Shown piece after piece: positions 1 to 7,252 of a DNA stretch of 15,541 bases. This DNA comes from HGM20899 sp964615195 (lineage in GTDB: Bacteria > Pseudomonadota > Gammaproteobacteria > Enterobacterales > Succinivibrionaceae). Under the pieces are notes generated by a model. The model saw only the letters and a program-made list of their open reading frames with translations, was not told the origin of the DNA and did not search any database. How positions within the stretch are numbered: the stretch's first letter is position 1; every line of letters begins with the position of its first letter. Both the position numbers and the translations under genes were made by a program. The DNA is taken from assembly GCA_964615195.1 (NCBI GenBank), contig CAZTNG010000054.1, positions 1 to 15,541 of the forward strand. Direction: 5' to 3'.

Positions 1-3
1 AAA

Positions 4-50
4 GGGTAGGTTTAGAGGCTTCATCTACCCACACATATGCACGAAGCCTC
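4..50 (+). promoter_or_regulatory. Possible H-type pseudoknot in the ldh leader
   Basis: Two inverted repeats interleave here. Stem 1 pairs 4-11 (GGGTAGGT) with 23-30 (ATCTACCC): eight pairs, one of them G-U. Stem 2 pairs 15-22 (GAGGCTTC) with 43-50 (GAAGCCTC): eight Watson-Crick pairs. The 5' arm of stem 2 lies in the loop of stem 1, and the two stems abut directly. The connecting loops are 3 nt (12-14) and 12 nt (31-42), a normal H-type geometry. The element ends about 20 nt before the ldh ribosome binding site at 70-76, so it could affect ldh translation or transcript stability. It matches no riboswitch class I recognise. It could instead be two competing hairpins, or part of a longer element or upstream terminator cut off by the window edge. 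Confidence 0.4.
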
Positions 51-81
51 GAAATTGTTTTTAATTTCTAAGGTGAAGTAT

Positions 82-1014
82 ATGGAAAGACGTAAATGTG
101 CAGTGATAGGATGTGGAAGTGTTGGTTCAACTATAGCTTATACTCTTATGAGCTCGAGCTTGTTTAATAGTATAGTTTTAATAGATACAAATGAGGCTAA
201 GGCTAAGGGTGAAGCTTTAGATATTGCTCAAGGTAGTCCTTTCTGTGATTCGGTTGATGTCGTTGCAGGTGATTATAGTGATATTAGTGATGCAATGCTT
301 GTAATAATAACAGCAGGAGCTAATCAATTACCTGGAGAAACGAGATTAGATTTAATTTCTAAAAACACTTCTATTTTCAAGGGAATAATTCCATCAATCA
401 TTAAATATAATAAGAAGGCAATATTATTAGTAGTAGCAAATCCTGTGGATGTGTTAACAACTGTAGCTCTTAAGCTTTCAGGTTTTCCTAGAAATAGAGT
501 TTTTGGATCTGGTACTGTATTAGATACAGCACGCTTAAAATATTTGTTAAGTGAATATATGGAGGTCGATTCTCGAAACATTCATACATTTATTGTTGGA
601 GAGCATGGGGATTCTGAATTAGCCTTATGGAGTAGGACATTTGTCTCCGGTTTGCCTATTAATGACTATTGTCAACAAATGAAGATAGATTTGGATAAAG
701 ACAAAATTTACAAAACTGTAAGAAATAGTGCATATGAAATTATATCTAGAAAGGGTGTGACAAATTATGCAATTGCTATGGCTGTAAAAAGAATATGTCA
801 GTCAATTGTTCATGATGAAAATTCAATAATGCCAGTATCTGTTTATGCTACTGGAGAATATGGAATTAATGATATTTGTATAGGTTTACCAACAAAGGTT
901 GGGCGCAATGGAGTAGGTGAAACTTTATTATTACCTTTGTCCAAAAATGAATTATGTTTAATTCAAGATTCTGCAAAAACCTTAAAGGATAATTTTGCAA
1001 AGATAGATTTATAA
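82..1014 (+). CDS. ldh: L-lactate dehydrogenase (NAD-dependent)
   Basis: Cytoplasmic fermentation enzyme that interconverts pyruvate and L-lactate with NADH. The 310-residue product has the usual family length. Visible motifs are the Rossmann GxGxxG (residues 10-15) with NAD-ribose Asp35, the substrate loop NQLPGETR (81-88) with Gln82 and Arg88, N120, the catalytic Asp148/Arg151 pair (LDTAR), and GEHGDSE with proton-relay His175. Gln at position 82, where malate dehydrogenases have Arg, marks it as a lactate enzyme. Of the two residues that bind fructose-1,6-bisphosphate in Bacillus LDH, the His is kept (H168) but the Arg is Lys (K153), so allosteric control may differ. The start at 82 is preferred because AAGGTGA at 70-76 is well spaced; an in-frame ATG at 37 has no ribosome binding site and lies inside the predicted pseudoknot. 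The gene is unrelated to the motility genes and is cut off from them by a terminator. Confidence 0.95.
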   Translation: MERRKCAVIGCGSVGSTIAYTLMSSSLFNSIVLIDTNEAKAKGEALDIAQGSPFCDSVDVVAGDYSDISDAMLVIITAGANQLPGETRLDLISKNTSIFKGIIPSIIKYNKKAILLVVANPVDVLTTVALKLSGFPRNRVFGSGTVLDTARLKYLLSEYMEVDSRNIHTFIVGEHGDSELALWSRTFVSGLPINDYCQQMKIDLDKDKIYKTVRNSAYEIISRKGVTNYAIAMAVKRICQSIVHDENSIMPVSVYATGEYGINDICIGLPTKVGRNGVGETLLLPLSKNELCLIQDSAKTLKDNFAKIDL

Positions 1015-1024
1015 TCAATGATTA

Positions 1025-1070
1025 AGGGAAATGATCTTTATGTTTAGATTGTTTCCTTATTTTTTTATTT
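1025..1070 (+). terminator. Rho-independent terminator after ldh
   Basis: A 13-bp stem pairs 1025-1037 with 1046-1058. It includes three G-U pairs and surrounds an 8-nt loop (1038-1045). A T-rich run follows at 1060-1070 (TTTTTTT then ATTT). It starts 10 nt after the ldh stop codon and separates ldh from the flagellar genes. Confidence 0.85.
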
Positions 1071-1156
1071 TATATGTATTTCTGTGTATGTAAACATTGT
1101 TCATTCCCGTTACACTTTTAACAATTTTTGAGTTAAAGTAGATCTTTTTCATATTC

Positions 1157-1173
1157 TTGGCCTTATTCTTGCT
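1157..1173 (+). promoter_or_regulatory. Sigma-54 (-24/-12) promoter for the flhA block
   Basis: TTGGC at 1157-1161 and TTGCT at 1169-1173 match the -24 and -12 elements (TGGCAC-N5-TTGCW). The invariant GG (1159-1160) and GC (1171-1172) have exactly the required 10-bp separation. Transcription would start near 1184, giving a leader of about 74 nt before flhA. RpoN with a FlrC/FleQ-type activator controls flhA in Vibrio and Pseudomonas, so the site fits the family pattern. Activator sites are not identifiable. In the rest of this 243-nt gap I see only the ldh terminator. Confidence 0.75.
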
Positions 1174-1257
1174 CATATCGCATTAAGTAAAGTGCAACTG
1201 TTTTATAATCAAGCTTAGAACAGTTAGTGATTTTTGTAATTTGAATAAATAAATGTT

Positions 1258-3345
1258 ATGAATTTTAATGAAATATTAAATAGAGTAAAAGCCTTACCTG
1301 TAAAATCAATAGGTACTCCACTTTTAGTTATGATTTGTTTGGGCATGGTTATGTTACCAATGCCTGCATTTATATTGGATATTTTATTCACATTTAATAT
1401 CGCTTTATCCATGATCGTTTTGTTTGTAACTGTTTATGCTAAACGCCCTATGGAATTTGCTGCATTCCCTTCAGTGTTGTTGATTGCAACTTTATTGCGT
1501 TTGGCATTAAATGTTGCTTCAACCCGTGTCATTTTAGTAAATGGACATAATGGTGGCGAGGCTGCCGGAAACGTTATTGCATCATTTGGTAACGTTGTTA
1601 TGGGTGGTAATTTTGTAGTAGGTCTTATAGTTTTTTCAATATTAGTAATAATAAACTTTGTGGTTGTAACCAAAGGTGCAGGTAGAATTTCTGAAGTAAG
1701 CGCTCGTTTTACTTTAGATGCGATGCCTGGTAAGCAAATGTCAATTGACGCAGACTTAAATGCAGGTTTAATAACTCAAGATCAAGCTAAGCAAAGACGA
1801 GCTGAAGTAACCCAAGAAGCTGATTTTTATGGTTCTATGGATGGTGCTAGTAAGTTTGTAAAGGGTGATGCTATTGCTGGTATTTTAATTCTGTTTATAA
1901 ATGTAATTGGCGGTATGATAGTTGGTATTGTTCAGCATGATTTAACATTTTCAGTGGCAACAGACATATACACAAAATTAACTGTGGGCGATGGTTTAGT
2001 TGCTCAAATTCCATCATTATTGTTATCTGTTGCAACTGCAATTATTGTTACAAGACAAAATACTGAACAAGATATGGGAAAGGTTGTACTTTCTCAGATT
2101 TTTAAAGATCCTAGATCATTAAATGTAGCTGCTATTATTTTGGGATTAATTGGTATAGTCCCAGGTATGCCTCATACAGCATTTATTATATTGGCATTAA
2201 TGTGTGCTGGGTTATCTTGGTATATTAAAAAATCAACACTTAAGGCACAGCAAGTTGCGGAATCTAACGTTACAGCTACAACTCCTGTACCTACGACTGA
2301 AAATAAGGAATTGTCTTGGGATGATGTAGCTCCAGTAGATGTTATTGGTTTAGAGGTTGGTTATAGATTAATTCCTATGGTTGATAAAAATCAAAGTGGA
2401 GAATTAATAGGAAGAGTTAAAGGTGTACGTAAAAAATTATCGCAGGAAATAGGCTTTTTGATTCCTCAAGTTCATATCCGTGATAATTTAGATTTATCCC
2501 CTAATGCATATCGCATAACTATGATGGGTGTGAGTTTTGGTGAAGCTGAAGTTTATCCAGATAAGGAAATGGCTATTAATCCAGGTCAGGTTTTTGGAGA
2601 TTTAAAAGGTACTCCGTGTAAAGATCCTGCATTTGGCTTAGATGCTGTTTGGATTGCTAAAAGTGATAATGAACAGGCATTAGGTTATGGTTATACAGTT
2701 GTAGATTCAGCCACTGTAATTGCAACACATTTAAGTCAAATTTTGTCTCAAAATGCTTCTTCTTTACTTGGTCAAGAAGAGGTACAGAATCTTTTAGATA
2801 AAGTTTCTAAGTCTCAGCCAAAGCTTGTTGAAAATTTAGTACCAAGTATTATGAGTTTAGGTTCAATATGTAAAATTTTACAGAACTTGCTAAATGATGG
2901 TGTACCAGTCCGTGATATGAGAACAATTTTACAAGCGTTAACTGAGTATGGTCCTAAGAGTCAAGATCCAGAAGTATTAACTGCAGCATGTAGAATTGGG
3001 TTACGTCGACTGATTATTCAAGATATAGTTGGTGGTTCAAATGTTATACCTGTGATAACATTATCACGAGACTTGGAATCTATTTTGCATAAATCTTTAC
3101 AGTCTGGTGGCGCAGATGGCGCAGGTATAGAACCAGGATTGGCTGAGAGAATGCAAAAGTCATTATCGGATGCTGCTAGTAAGCTAGAGCTTGAAGGTCA
3201 ACCTGCAATTTTATTGACATCAGGTTTGCTACGCAATACATTATCTAGGTTTGTCAAGAATTCTATACCAGGTTTACGAGTTCTTTCATATCAAGAAATT
3301 CCGGATGATAAACAAATAAAAATTGTTAGTGCTGTCGGACAATAG
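1258..3345 (+). CDS. flhA: Flagellar biosynthesis protein FlhA (type III export gate)
   Basis: Inner-membrane export-gate protein of the flagellar type III secretion apparatus. It forms a nonameric ring whose cytoplasmic domain receives chaperone-substrate complexes. The 695-residue length is typical. The N-terminal half (about 20-325) contains around eight hydrophobic segments. The FHIPEP signature RLALNVASTRVIL is at residues 81-93. The conserved cytoplasmic loop GKQMSIDADLNAG is at 158-170. From about 330 onward the protein is the soluble FlhA-C domain. First gene of the flhA-flhF-flhG-fliA block and downstream of the sigma-54 promoter. There is no good Shine-Dalgarno sequence before the ATG, and in-frame stops upstream allow no earlier start. 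flhB, often close by in gammaproteobacteria, is not upstream here; ldh is. Confidence 0.98.
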   Translation: MNFNEILNRVKALPVKSIGTPLLVMICLGMVMLPMPAFILDILFTFNIALSMIVLFVTVYAKRPMEFAAFPSVLLIATLLRLALNVASTRVILVNGHNGGEAAGNVIASFGNVVMGGNFVVGLIVFSILVIINFVVVTKGAGRISEVSARFTLDAMPGKQMSIDADLNAGLITQDQAKQRRAEVTQEADFYGSMDGASKFVKGDAIAGILILFINVIGGMIVGIVQHDLTFSVATDIYTKLTVGDGLVAQIPSLLLSVATAIIVTRQNTEQDMGKVVLSQIFKDPRSLNVAAIILGLIGIVPGMPHTAFIILALMCAGLSWYIKKSTLKAQQVAESNVTATTPVPTTENKELSWDDVAPVDVIGLEVGYRLIPMVDKNQSGELIGRVKGVRKKLSQEIGFLIPQVHIRDNLDLSPNAYRITMMGVSFGEAEVYPDKEMAINPGQVFGDLKGTPCKDPAFGLDAVWIAKSDNEQALGYGYTVVDSATVIATHLSQILSQNASSLLGQEEVQNLLDKVSKSQPKLVENLVPSIMSLGSICKILQNLLNDGVPVRDMRTILQALTEYGPKSQDPEVLTAACRIGLRRLIIQDIVGGSNVIPVITLSRDLESILHKSLQSGGADGAGIEPGLAERMQKSLSDAASKLELEGQPAILLTSGLLRNTLSRFVKNSIPGLRVLSYQEIPDDKQIKIVSAVGQ

Positions 3346-3354
3346 GGGTAGTTC

Positions 3355-4797
3355 ATGAATTTAAAACGTTTTTTTGCTAAGGACATGCGTACAGCATTAG
3401 CTGAGATTAAAGAAGAGCTCGGTTCTGATGCTATTATTATGTCTAGTAAAAAAGTGTCTGGCGGAATTGAAATTGTTGCTGCTATTGACAACAAGTCTGA
3501 TGTTAATAACCCCAAAACAAATTCAGAATCCGAAAGAGAATTAGCAGAGGATGTTGTCAATATTTCGTCTAAAGGAAATGTTGTTAGTCAAAAAAATGTC
3601 GTAAATAATGCTAAAGGATCTCAGGAAAGGAATAAACAAGAGAAATTCGCCGATTCTTTGGCGGCATTATTAGCTAGACAAGAGCAACAACCAACTAAAA
3701 ATAGACCGGTTTCACAAAATTTGAATAATAAAAATGTGCCACCATCATTAGGTGCTAGAAATAATTTTCAAAATTATTTTAATACTGAAAAAACTGAGCC
3801 AACAGCCGCAAAGGTCGTAGATTCAAAAAATTCCCTGATAGATATGGCTAAATTTAATGATTTATCCAAGGAAGTTGAATCTATTAGGAAGCTTTTGCAG
3901 TTTCAATTAGCTGGATTGATGAATGATGAACGTAATCGTGATGAACCAATTAGGGCTATGTTAATTAGACTACTCACAGCTGCTGGTTTTGATGAAAAGC
4001 TTGCTATTAAAGTTACTAGTAGAGTAAATCAAGATGTATCTTTTAATGTAGCTTGGCAAGAAATGGCACGAATCTTGGAGAACAATTTACAAGTAGGTAG
4101 TGACGCCATTTTAAAAAATGGTGGAGCTATAGCTTTAATAGGTCCTACTGGAGTTGGAAAAACTACAACTTTAGCAAAGCTTGCGGCAAGATTTGCTCTC
4201 AAATATGGTTCAGAACAGGTAGCTCTTGTTAGCACTGATCATTATAGAATTGGTGCCTCAGAACAGTTGCAAACTTATGGTCGAATTATGGGGTGTGTCG
4301 TTAAAGTTGTAGACGATGTTTCTTCTTTAGCTGAAGTTTTGTATCAGTTGCGAAACAAGAGTTTAGTATTGATTGATACTGCTGGTTTTGGACAACGAGA
4401 TGCAAGATTAGAGCAGGAGCTAATGGAGCTTGAAAAGAGTGCTAAGGTGCATTTACAGCATTATTTAGTATTACCTGGAACGGCTCAGCGTAGAGTATTA
4501 GAGGATGCTTACGCAAGATTCAGTCCTGTAGGAATTGATGGATTAATTTTAACGAAGCTTGATGAAAGCTTAAATTTAGGCGATGCGTTAAGTATGTGCT
4601 TAAGTTATGAGTTGCCACTTAGTTATGTTACAACGGGACAACGAGTTCCCGAAGATATTGAAGTGGCGGATGCAAAGAGCTTTATTGCTTTGGTATTATC
4701 TCAAATTGAAGATAATGAACCTAATATGTCAGTGGCACGTGAAAATGATGTACCTAGTGGATTAGATTGGGCTCGTAATTTGGATAATACGGATTAA
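3355..4797 (+). CDS. flhF: Flagellar placement GTPase FlhF (SRP family)
   Basis: SRP-type GTPase that marks the cell pole for flagellar assembly and recruits early flagellar components to the membrane. The 480-residue product has the expected three parts: a conserved start (MNLKRFFAKDMRTALAEIK), a variable, Asn/Lys/Gln-rich linker (about 45-160), and the NG domain (about 165-460). GTPase motifs are P-loop GPTGVGKTT (263-271), DHYRIGA (295-301), DTAGFGQRD (341-349) and TKLDE (400-404), all intact. It lies 9 nt after flhA with a GGGG-type ribosome binding site. Its partner FlhG is the next gene, as in other polar flagellates. Confidence 0.97.
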   Translation: MNLKRFFAKDMRTALAEIKEELGSDAIIMSSKKVSGGIEIVAAIDNKSDVNNPKTNSESERELAEDVVNISSKGNVVSQKNVVNNAKGSQERNKQEKFADSLAALLARQEQQPTKNRPVSQNLNNKNVPPSLGARNNFQNYFNTEKTEPTAAKVVDSKNSLIDMAKFNDLSKEVESIRKLLQFQLAGLMNDERNRDEPIRAMLIRLLTAAGFDEKLAIKVTSRVNQDVSFNVAWQEMARILENNLQVGSDAILKNGGAIALIGPTGVGKTTTLAKLAARFALKYGSEQVALVSTDHYRIGASEQLQTYGRIMGCVVKVVDDVSSLAEVLYQLRNKSLVLIDTAGFGQRDARLEQELMELEKSAKVHLQHYLVLPGTAQRRVLEDAYARFSPVGIDGLILTKLDESLNLGDALSMCLSYELPLSYVTTGQRVPEDIEVADAKSFIALVLSQIEDNEPNMSVARENDVPSGLDWARNLDNTD

Positions 4798-4808
4798 AGG
4801 AGAATTTT

Positions 4809-5690
4809 ATGGATCAGGCACAGGGATTGCGAAATATGTCCGTAGCTAGTAATGGTGTAAAGGTTATTACTGTTACTGGTGGAAAAGGTGGCGTAGGTAA
4901 GTCAAATGTTTCGTTAAATTTGGCTGTATCCCTATGTCAGCAAGGAAAGCGCGTTTTGCTGCTAGATGCAGATCTTGGATTAGCAAATATTGATGTAATG
5001 TTAGGATTAAGGGTAACTAAAAATTTATCACACGTGCTTTCAGGTCAAAATACTCTTGATGAAGTGATGATTGAAGGTCCTCATGGGTTAAAAATTGTTC
5101 CTGCAACATCAGGAACTCAAAATATGGTTGAATTAAGTCCAGCTCAACATGCTGGCCTTATAAGAGCATTTAGCGACCTAAAAACACCTATTGATGTGTT
5201 AATTGTGGATACAGCTGCTGGTATTTCAGATATGGTCCTAGCATTTGCTCGTGCAGCTCAGGATGTTTTAGTGGTTGTATGTGATGAACCAACATCTGTT
5301 ACCGATGCTTATGCACTTATGAAAATTTTAAATAGTGACTATGGTGTGTACAAGTTCAAAATTATTGCAAATATGGTCAATAGTTTAAAACAGGGACAGG
5401 ATTTATTTGCTAAACTAACGAAAGTGACTGATAGGTTCTTAGATGCATCATTAGAATTAGTATCTTGCGTGCCAATGGATAATAATATTCGATTATCAGT
5501 TAGAAAAAGAAAGGTTATAGTTGATGCTTTTCCTAGATCACCTGCAGCATTAGCATTTAAAGCTTTGGCTTTAAGAGCTGCTACATGGCCAATTCCTTAT
5601 AGACCAGAAGGTCATTTAGAATTTTTTATAGAAAATTTGGTAAAAAGATCTATTGAAGATCATGAGGCGAATGAAGCGAAAATCGCTTAA
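4809..5690 (+). CDS. flhG: Flagellar number regulator FlhG/FleN (MinD-like ATPase)
   Basis: MinD/ParA-family ATPase that limits flagellar number, working against FlhF and, in Pseudomonas and Vibrio, against the FleQ/FlrA master regulator. The 293-residue protein has the deviant Walker A KGGVGKS (26-32), DADLGLANID (53-62) and the Walker B region VDTAAGISD (133-141). Residues 2-8, DQAQGLR, match the N-terminal motif by which FlhG homologues stimulate FlhF GTPase activity, so this 'activator helix' is kept. The start is secure: AAGGAG at 4797-4802 is ideally spaced and overlaps the flhF stop codon. The gene is 11 nt from flhF and 12 nt from fliA. Confidence 0.96.
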   Translation: MDQAQGLRNMSVASNGVKVITVTGGKGGVGKSNVSLNLAVSLCQQGKRVLLLDADLGLANIDVMLGLRVTKNLSHVLSGQNTLDEVMIEGPHGLKIVPATSGTQNMVELSPAQHAGLIRAFSDLKTPIDVLIVDTAAGISDMVLAFARAAQDVLVVVCDEPTSVTDAYALMKILNSDYGVYKFKIIANMVNSLKQGQDLFAKLTKVTDRFLDASLELVSCVPMDNNIRLSVRKRKVIVDAFPRSPAALAFKALALRAATWPIPYRPEGHLEFFIENLVKRSIEDHEANEAKIA

Positions 5691-5702
5691 GAGGTTAGAT
5701 AA

Positions 5703-6431
5703 TTGACTCCATCAGAAGCATATTTAAGGCAAAAGGATCCTCGTAATGAGATAATTATGCGATATGCCCCTTTGGTAAAAAGGGTGGCGTTACATTTAAA
5801 ATCTAGATTGCCTCCTAATGTGCAGCTTGATGATCTAATTCAAGCTGGAATGTTAGGTTTGTTAGAAGCTTCGCAGAATTATGAGGGTGGATTAGGAGCT
5901 AGTTTTGAAACATATGCCTCTATACGTATTAGAGGATCAATGATTGACGAAATTAGAACCTATGATTGGACTCCTCGTTCTGTTCACAGAAATTCAAGAA
6001 ACATTTCAGATGTAATTAGAAAATTATCACATGAACTTGGGTGTGAGCCTAAAGAAGCTGACATAGCTAAGAGGCTAGGTGTTGGTATAGATGAATATAG
6101 GCAAATGCTCGTAGATGCATCAACAAGTAAAGTTATTGGAATTGATGATTTAGGTGTAACTGATGATGTAATTGAGGATTCTGTTGCTCAAGGTGTTATG
6201 GCGTCACCACACAATCAGCTAACCAAGTTAGAGTTTTCAAAGAATTTAGCTCAAGCTATAAAAGATTTACCTGAACGTGAAGCTTTAATTATTTCTCTTT
6301 ATTACGATGAAGAGTTGAATCTTAAAGAAATTGGTGCTGTTCTAGAGATAAGTGAATCTCGTGCATGTCAGTTGTTGTCACAATCTTTAATTCGCTTACG
6401 TTCATTATTAAGCGATTGGTTGAAAGATTAA
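5703..6431 (+). CDS. fliA: Flagellar sigma factor FliA (sigma-28)
   Basis: Sigma factor that directs RNA polymerase to late flagellar and chemotaxis promoters, normally held in check by FlgM (not in this window). The 242 residues align closely with E. coli FliA along most of their length. Region 2 is about 16-95, with RLPPNVQLDDLIQAG (35-49) and RIRGSMIDEIR (75-85). Region 3 is about 98-140. Region 4 has the helix-turn-helix ELNLKEIGAVLEISESR (204-220). The start is TTG, preceded by AAGAGGT at 5689-5695. The next in-frame Met (residue 19) would delete part of the conserved N-terminus, so the TTG is preferred. It is the last gene of the first block. The weak 6-bp hairpin over the stop codon is not convincing as a terminator. 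Confidence 0.96.
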   Translation: MTPSEAYLRQKDPRNEIIMRYAPLVKRVALHLKSRLPPNVQLDDLIQAGMLGLLEASQNYEGGLGASFETYASIRIRGSMIDEIRTYDWTPRSVHRNSRNISDVIRKLSHELGCEPKEADIAKRLGVGIDEYRQMLVDASTSKVIGIDDLGVTDDVIEDSVAQGVMASPHNQLTKLEFSKNLAQAIKDLPEREALIISLYYDEELNLKEIGAVLEISESRACQLLSQSLIRLRSLLSDWLKD

Positions 6432-6570
6432 ATCTTCTTTTAATTTATATATTAAACAGCTGAATATGTTGTCATTATATTACTATTCGTTAGTACATTC
6501 CGTAGTTTAATAAAAGTGTTAAAAAATTTTAGAATATTAATTTTTTCATAAAATTTTAGATATAATAATT

Positions 6571-6605
6571 GCAAAGAAATATGGATTATTCTGAAGCAAA
6601 GAAAT
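6571..6605. repeat. Direct repeat GCAAAGAAAT x2 upstream of cheY
   Basis: GCAAAGAAAT occurs at 6571-6580 and again at 6596-6605, 25 bp start to start, just upstream of the sigma-54-like site at 6620. It could be a pair of regulator sites, but AT-rich spacers easily generate such repeats. Confidence 0.4.
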
Positions 6606-6619
6606 TATTATTATTTGAT

Positions 6620-6634
6620 TGGCAGTCTATTTGT
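6620..6634 (+). promoter_or_regulatory. Sigma-54-like site upstream of cheY
   Basis: TGGCA at 6620-6624 and TTGT at 6631-6634 have correct -24/-12 spacing. The -12 dinucleotide is GT instead of GC, which usually weakens the promoter. The predicted start would be near 6646, leaving a leader of about 210 nt before cheY. Confidence 0.3.
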
Positions 6635-6758
6635 AGCATAAATATATTTTAAAACATGAAAACCATGTAAATGATATAAAAAAATAGACTTATGTTAAAA
6701 AAATAGCATGTAATAGTGCTTTTTAGGATTTATTGCATTTAAATTGCTGAGTAGATCT

Positions 6759-6787
6759 CTGAAATAACAAGCTTATACGTGCATAAT
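6759..6787 (+). promoter_or_regulatory. Sigma-70-like promoter for cheY
   Basis: CTGAAA (6759-6764, 4/6 match to TTGACA) and CATAAT (6782-6787, 5/6 match to TATAAT) are separated by 17 bp. A start near 6794 would give a leader of about 63 nt. Chance matches are common in DNA this AT-rich. Confidence 0.3.
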
Positions 6788-6856
6788 ATCCTCACTTAAT
6801 TGCGTTTGAATCTTCCTAAATGAATTTTGCAGTTAATATTATTTGGAGAATTTACA

Positions 6857-7240
6857 TTGGATACTAATATAAAGATCCTGATTGTTGATGACTTTTCAAC
6901 AATGCGTCGCATCATTAAAAATTTGTTGAGAGATTTAGGTTTTAATAATACTCAAGAAGCTGATGACGGTACAACTGCATTGCCAATGTTAAAAAGTGGT
7001 GATTTTCAGTTTGTTGTTACTGATTGGAATATGCCTGGGATGCAAGGTATAGATTTACTCAAAGCAATACGCGCCGATGATAAACTTAAAAGCATTCCTG
7101 TTTTATTAGTTACGGCTGAAGCAAAGCGTGAGCAAATTATTGAAGCTGCTCAAGCAGGCGTAAACGGATACATAGTTAAACCATTTACAGCGGCAACTTT
7201 AAAGGAAAAGTTAGATAAGATTTTTGAAAGAATTGGATAA
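6857..7240 (+). CDS. cheY: Chemotaxis response regulator CheY
   Basis: Single-domain response regulator that, once phosphorylated by CheA, binds FliM at the flagellar motor and changes rotation. The 127 residues are colinear with E. coli CheY, one residue shorter at the N-terminus. Key residues are D11/D12 (metal), phosphoacceptor D56, T86, Y105 and K108. The alpha4-beta5-alpha5 face that binds FliM and CheZ is kept (A89, I94, Y105, V107, K118), with a conservative Lys-to-Arg at 91. The start is TTG at 6857, chosen because GGAGA at 6845-6849 is well spaced and the product then begins where E. coli CheY does. An in-frame TTG 30 nt upstream has no ribosome binding site. First gene of the second block, 12 nt before cheZ. 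Confidence 0.97.
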   Translation: MDTNIKILIVDDFSTMRRIIKNLLRDLGFNNTQEADDGTTALPMLKSGDFQFVVTDWNMPGMQGIDLLKAIRADDKLKSIPVLLVTAEAKREQIIEAAQAGVNGYIVKPFTAATLKEKLDKIFERIG

Positions 7241-7252
7241 AGGGAATTGTAA

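Larger units (their letters stand above)
6432..6856. other. 425-nt intergenic region between fliA and cheY
   Basis: Very AT-rich, with no convincing gene. It holds a 10-bp direct repeat (6571-6605) and a near-consensus sigma-54 site (6620-6634). A short AGCA/TGCT hairpin (6705-6708 with 6717-6720) lies between an A-run and a T-run and could be a weak terminator. A sigma-70-like promoter lies at 6759-6787. A loose sigma-28 resemblance also occurs, TAAA at 6740-6743 followed about 16 nt later by TGAAATAA (6760-6767); it is too degenerate to call. The size of the gap, when all neighbours sit within 34 nt, suggests that cheY has its own promoter. Confidence 0.6.

Noticed and set aside
37..81. Earlier in-frame ATG for ldh
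   Set aside because: No ribosome binding site, codes for a 15-residue extension not found in LDHs, and lies inside the predicted pseudoknot.
6424..6441. AAGATT/AATCTT hairpin over the fliA stop codon followed by TTTT
   Set aside because: Only one G-C pair and almost no loop; too weak to call a terminator.
6581..6652. 23-codon reading frame (ATG at 6581) in the fliA-cheY gap
   Set aside because: No Shine-Dalgarno, no recognisable product, and it overlaps the direct repeats and the sigma-54-like site.
6654..6668. ACATG-N5-CATGT inverted repeat
   Set aside because: Five-base arms with no adjoining signal; expected by chance.
6827..6856. Upstream TTG start for cheY
   Set aside because: No ribosome binding site; the TTG at 6857 has GGAGA well placed and gives the normal CheY N-terminus.
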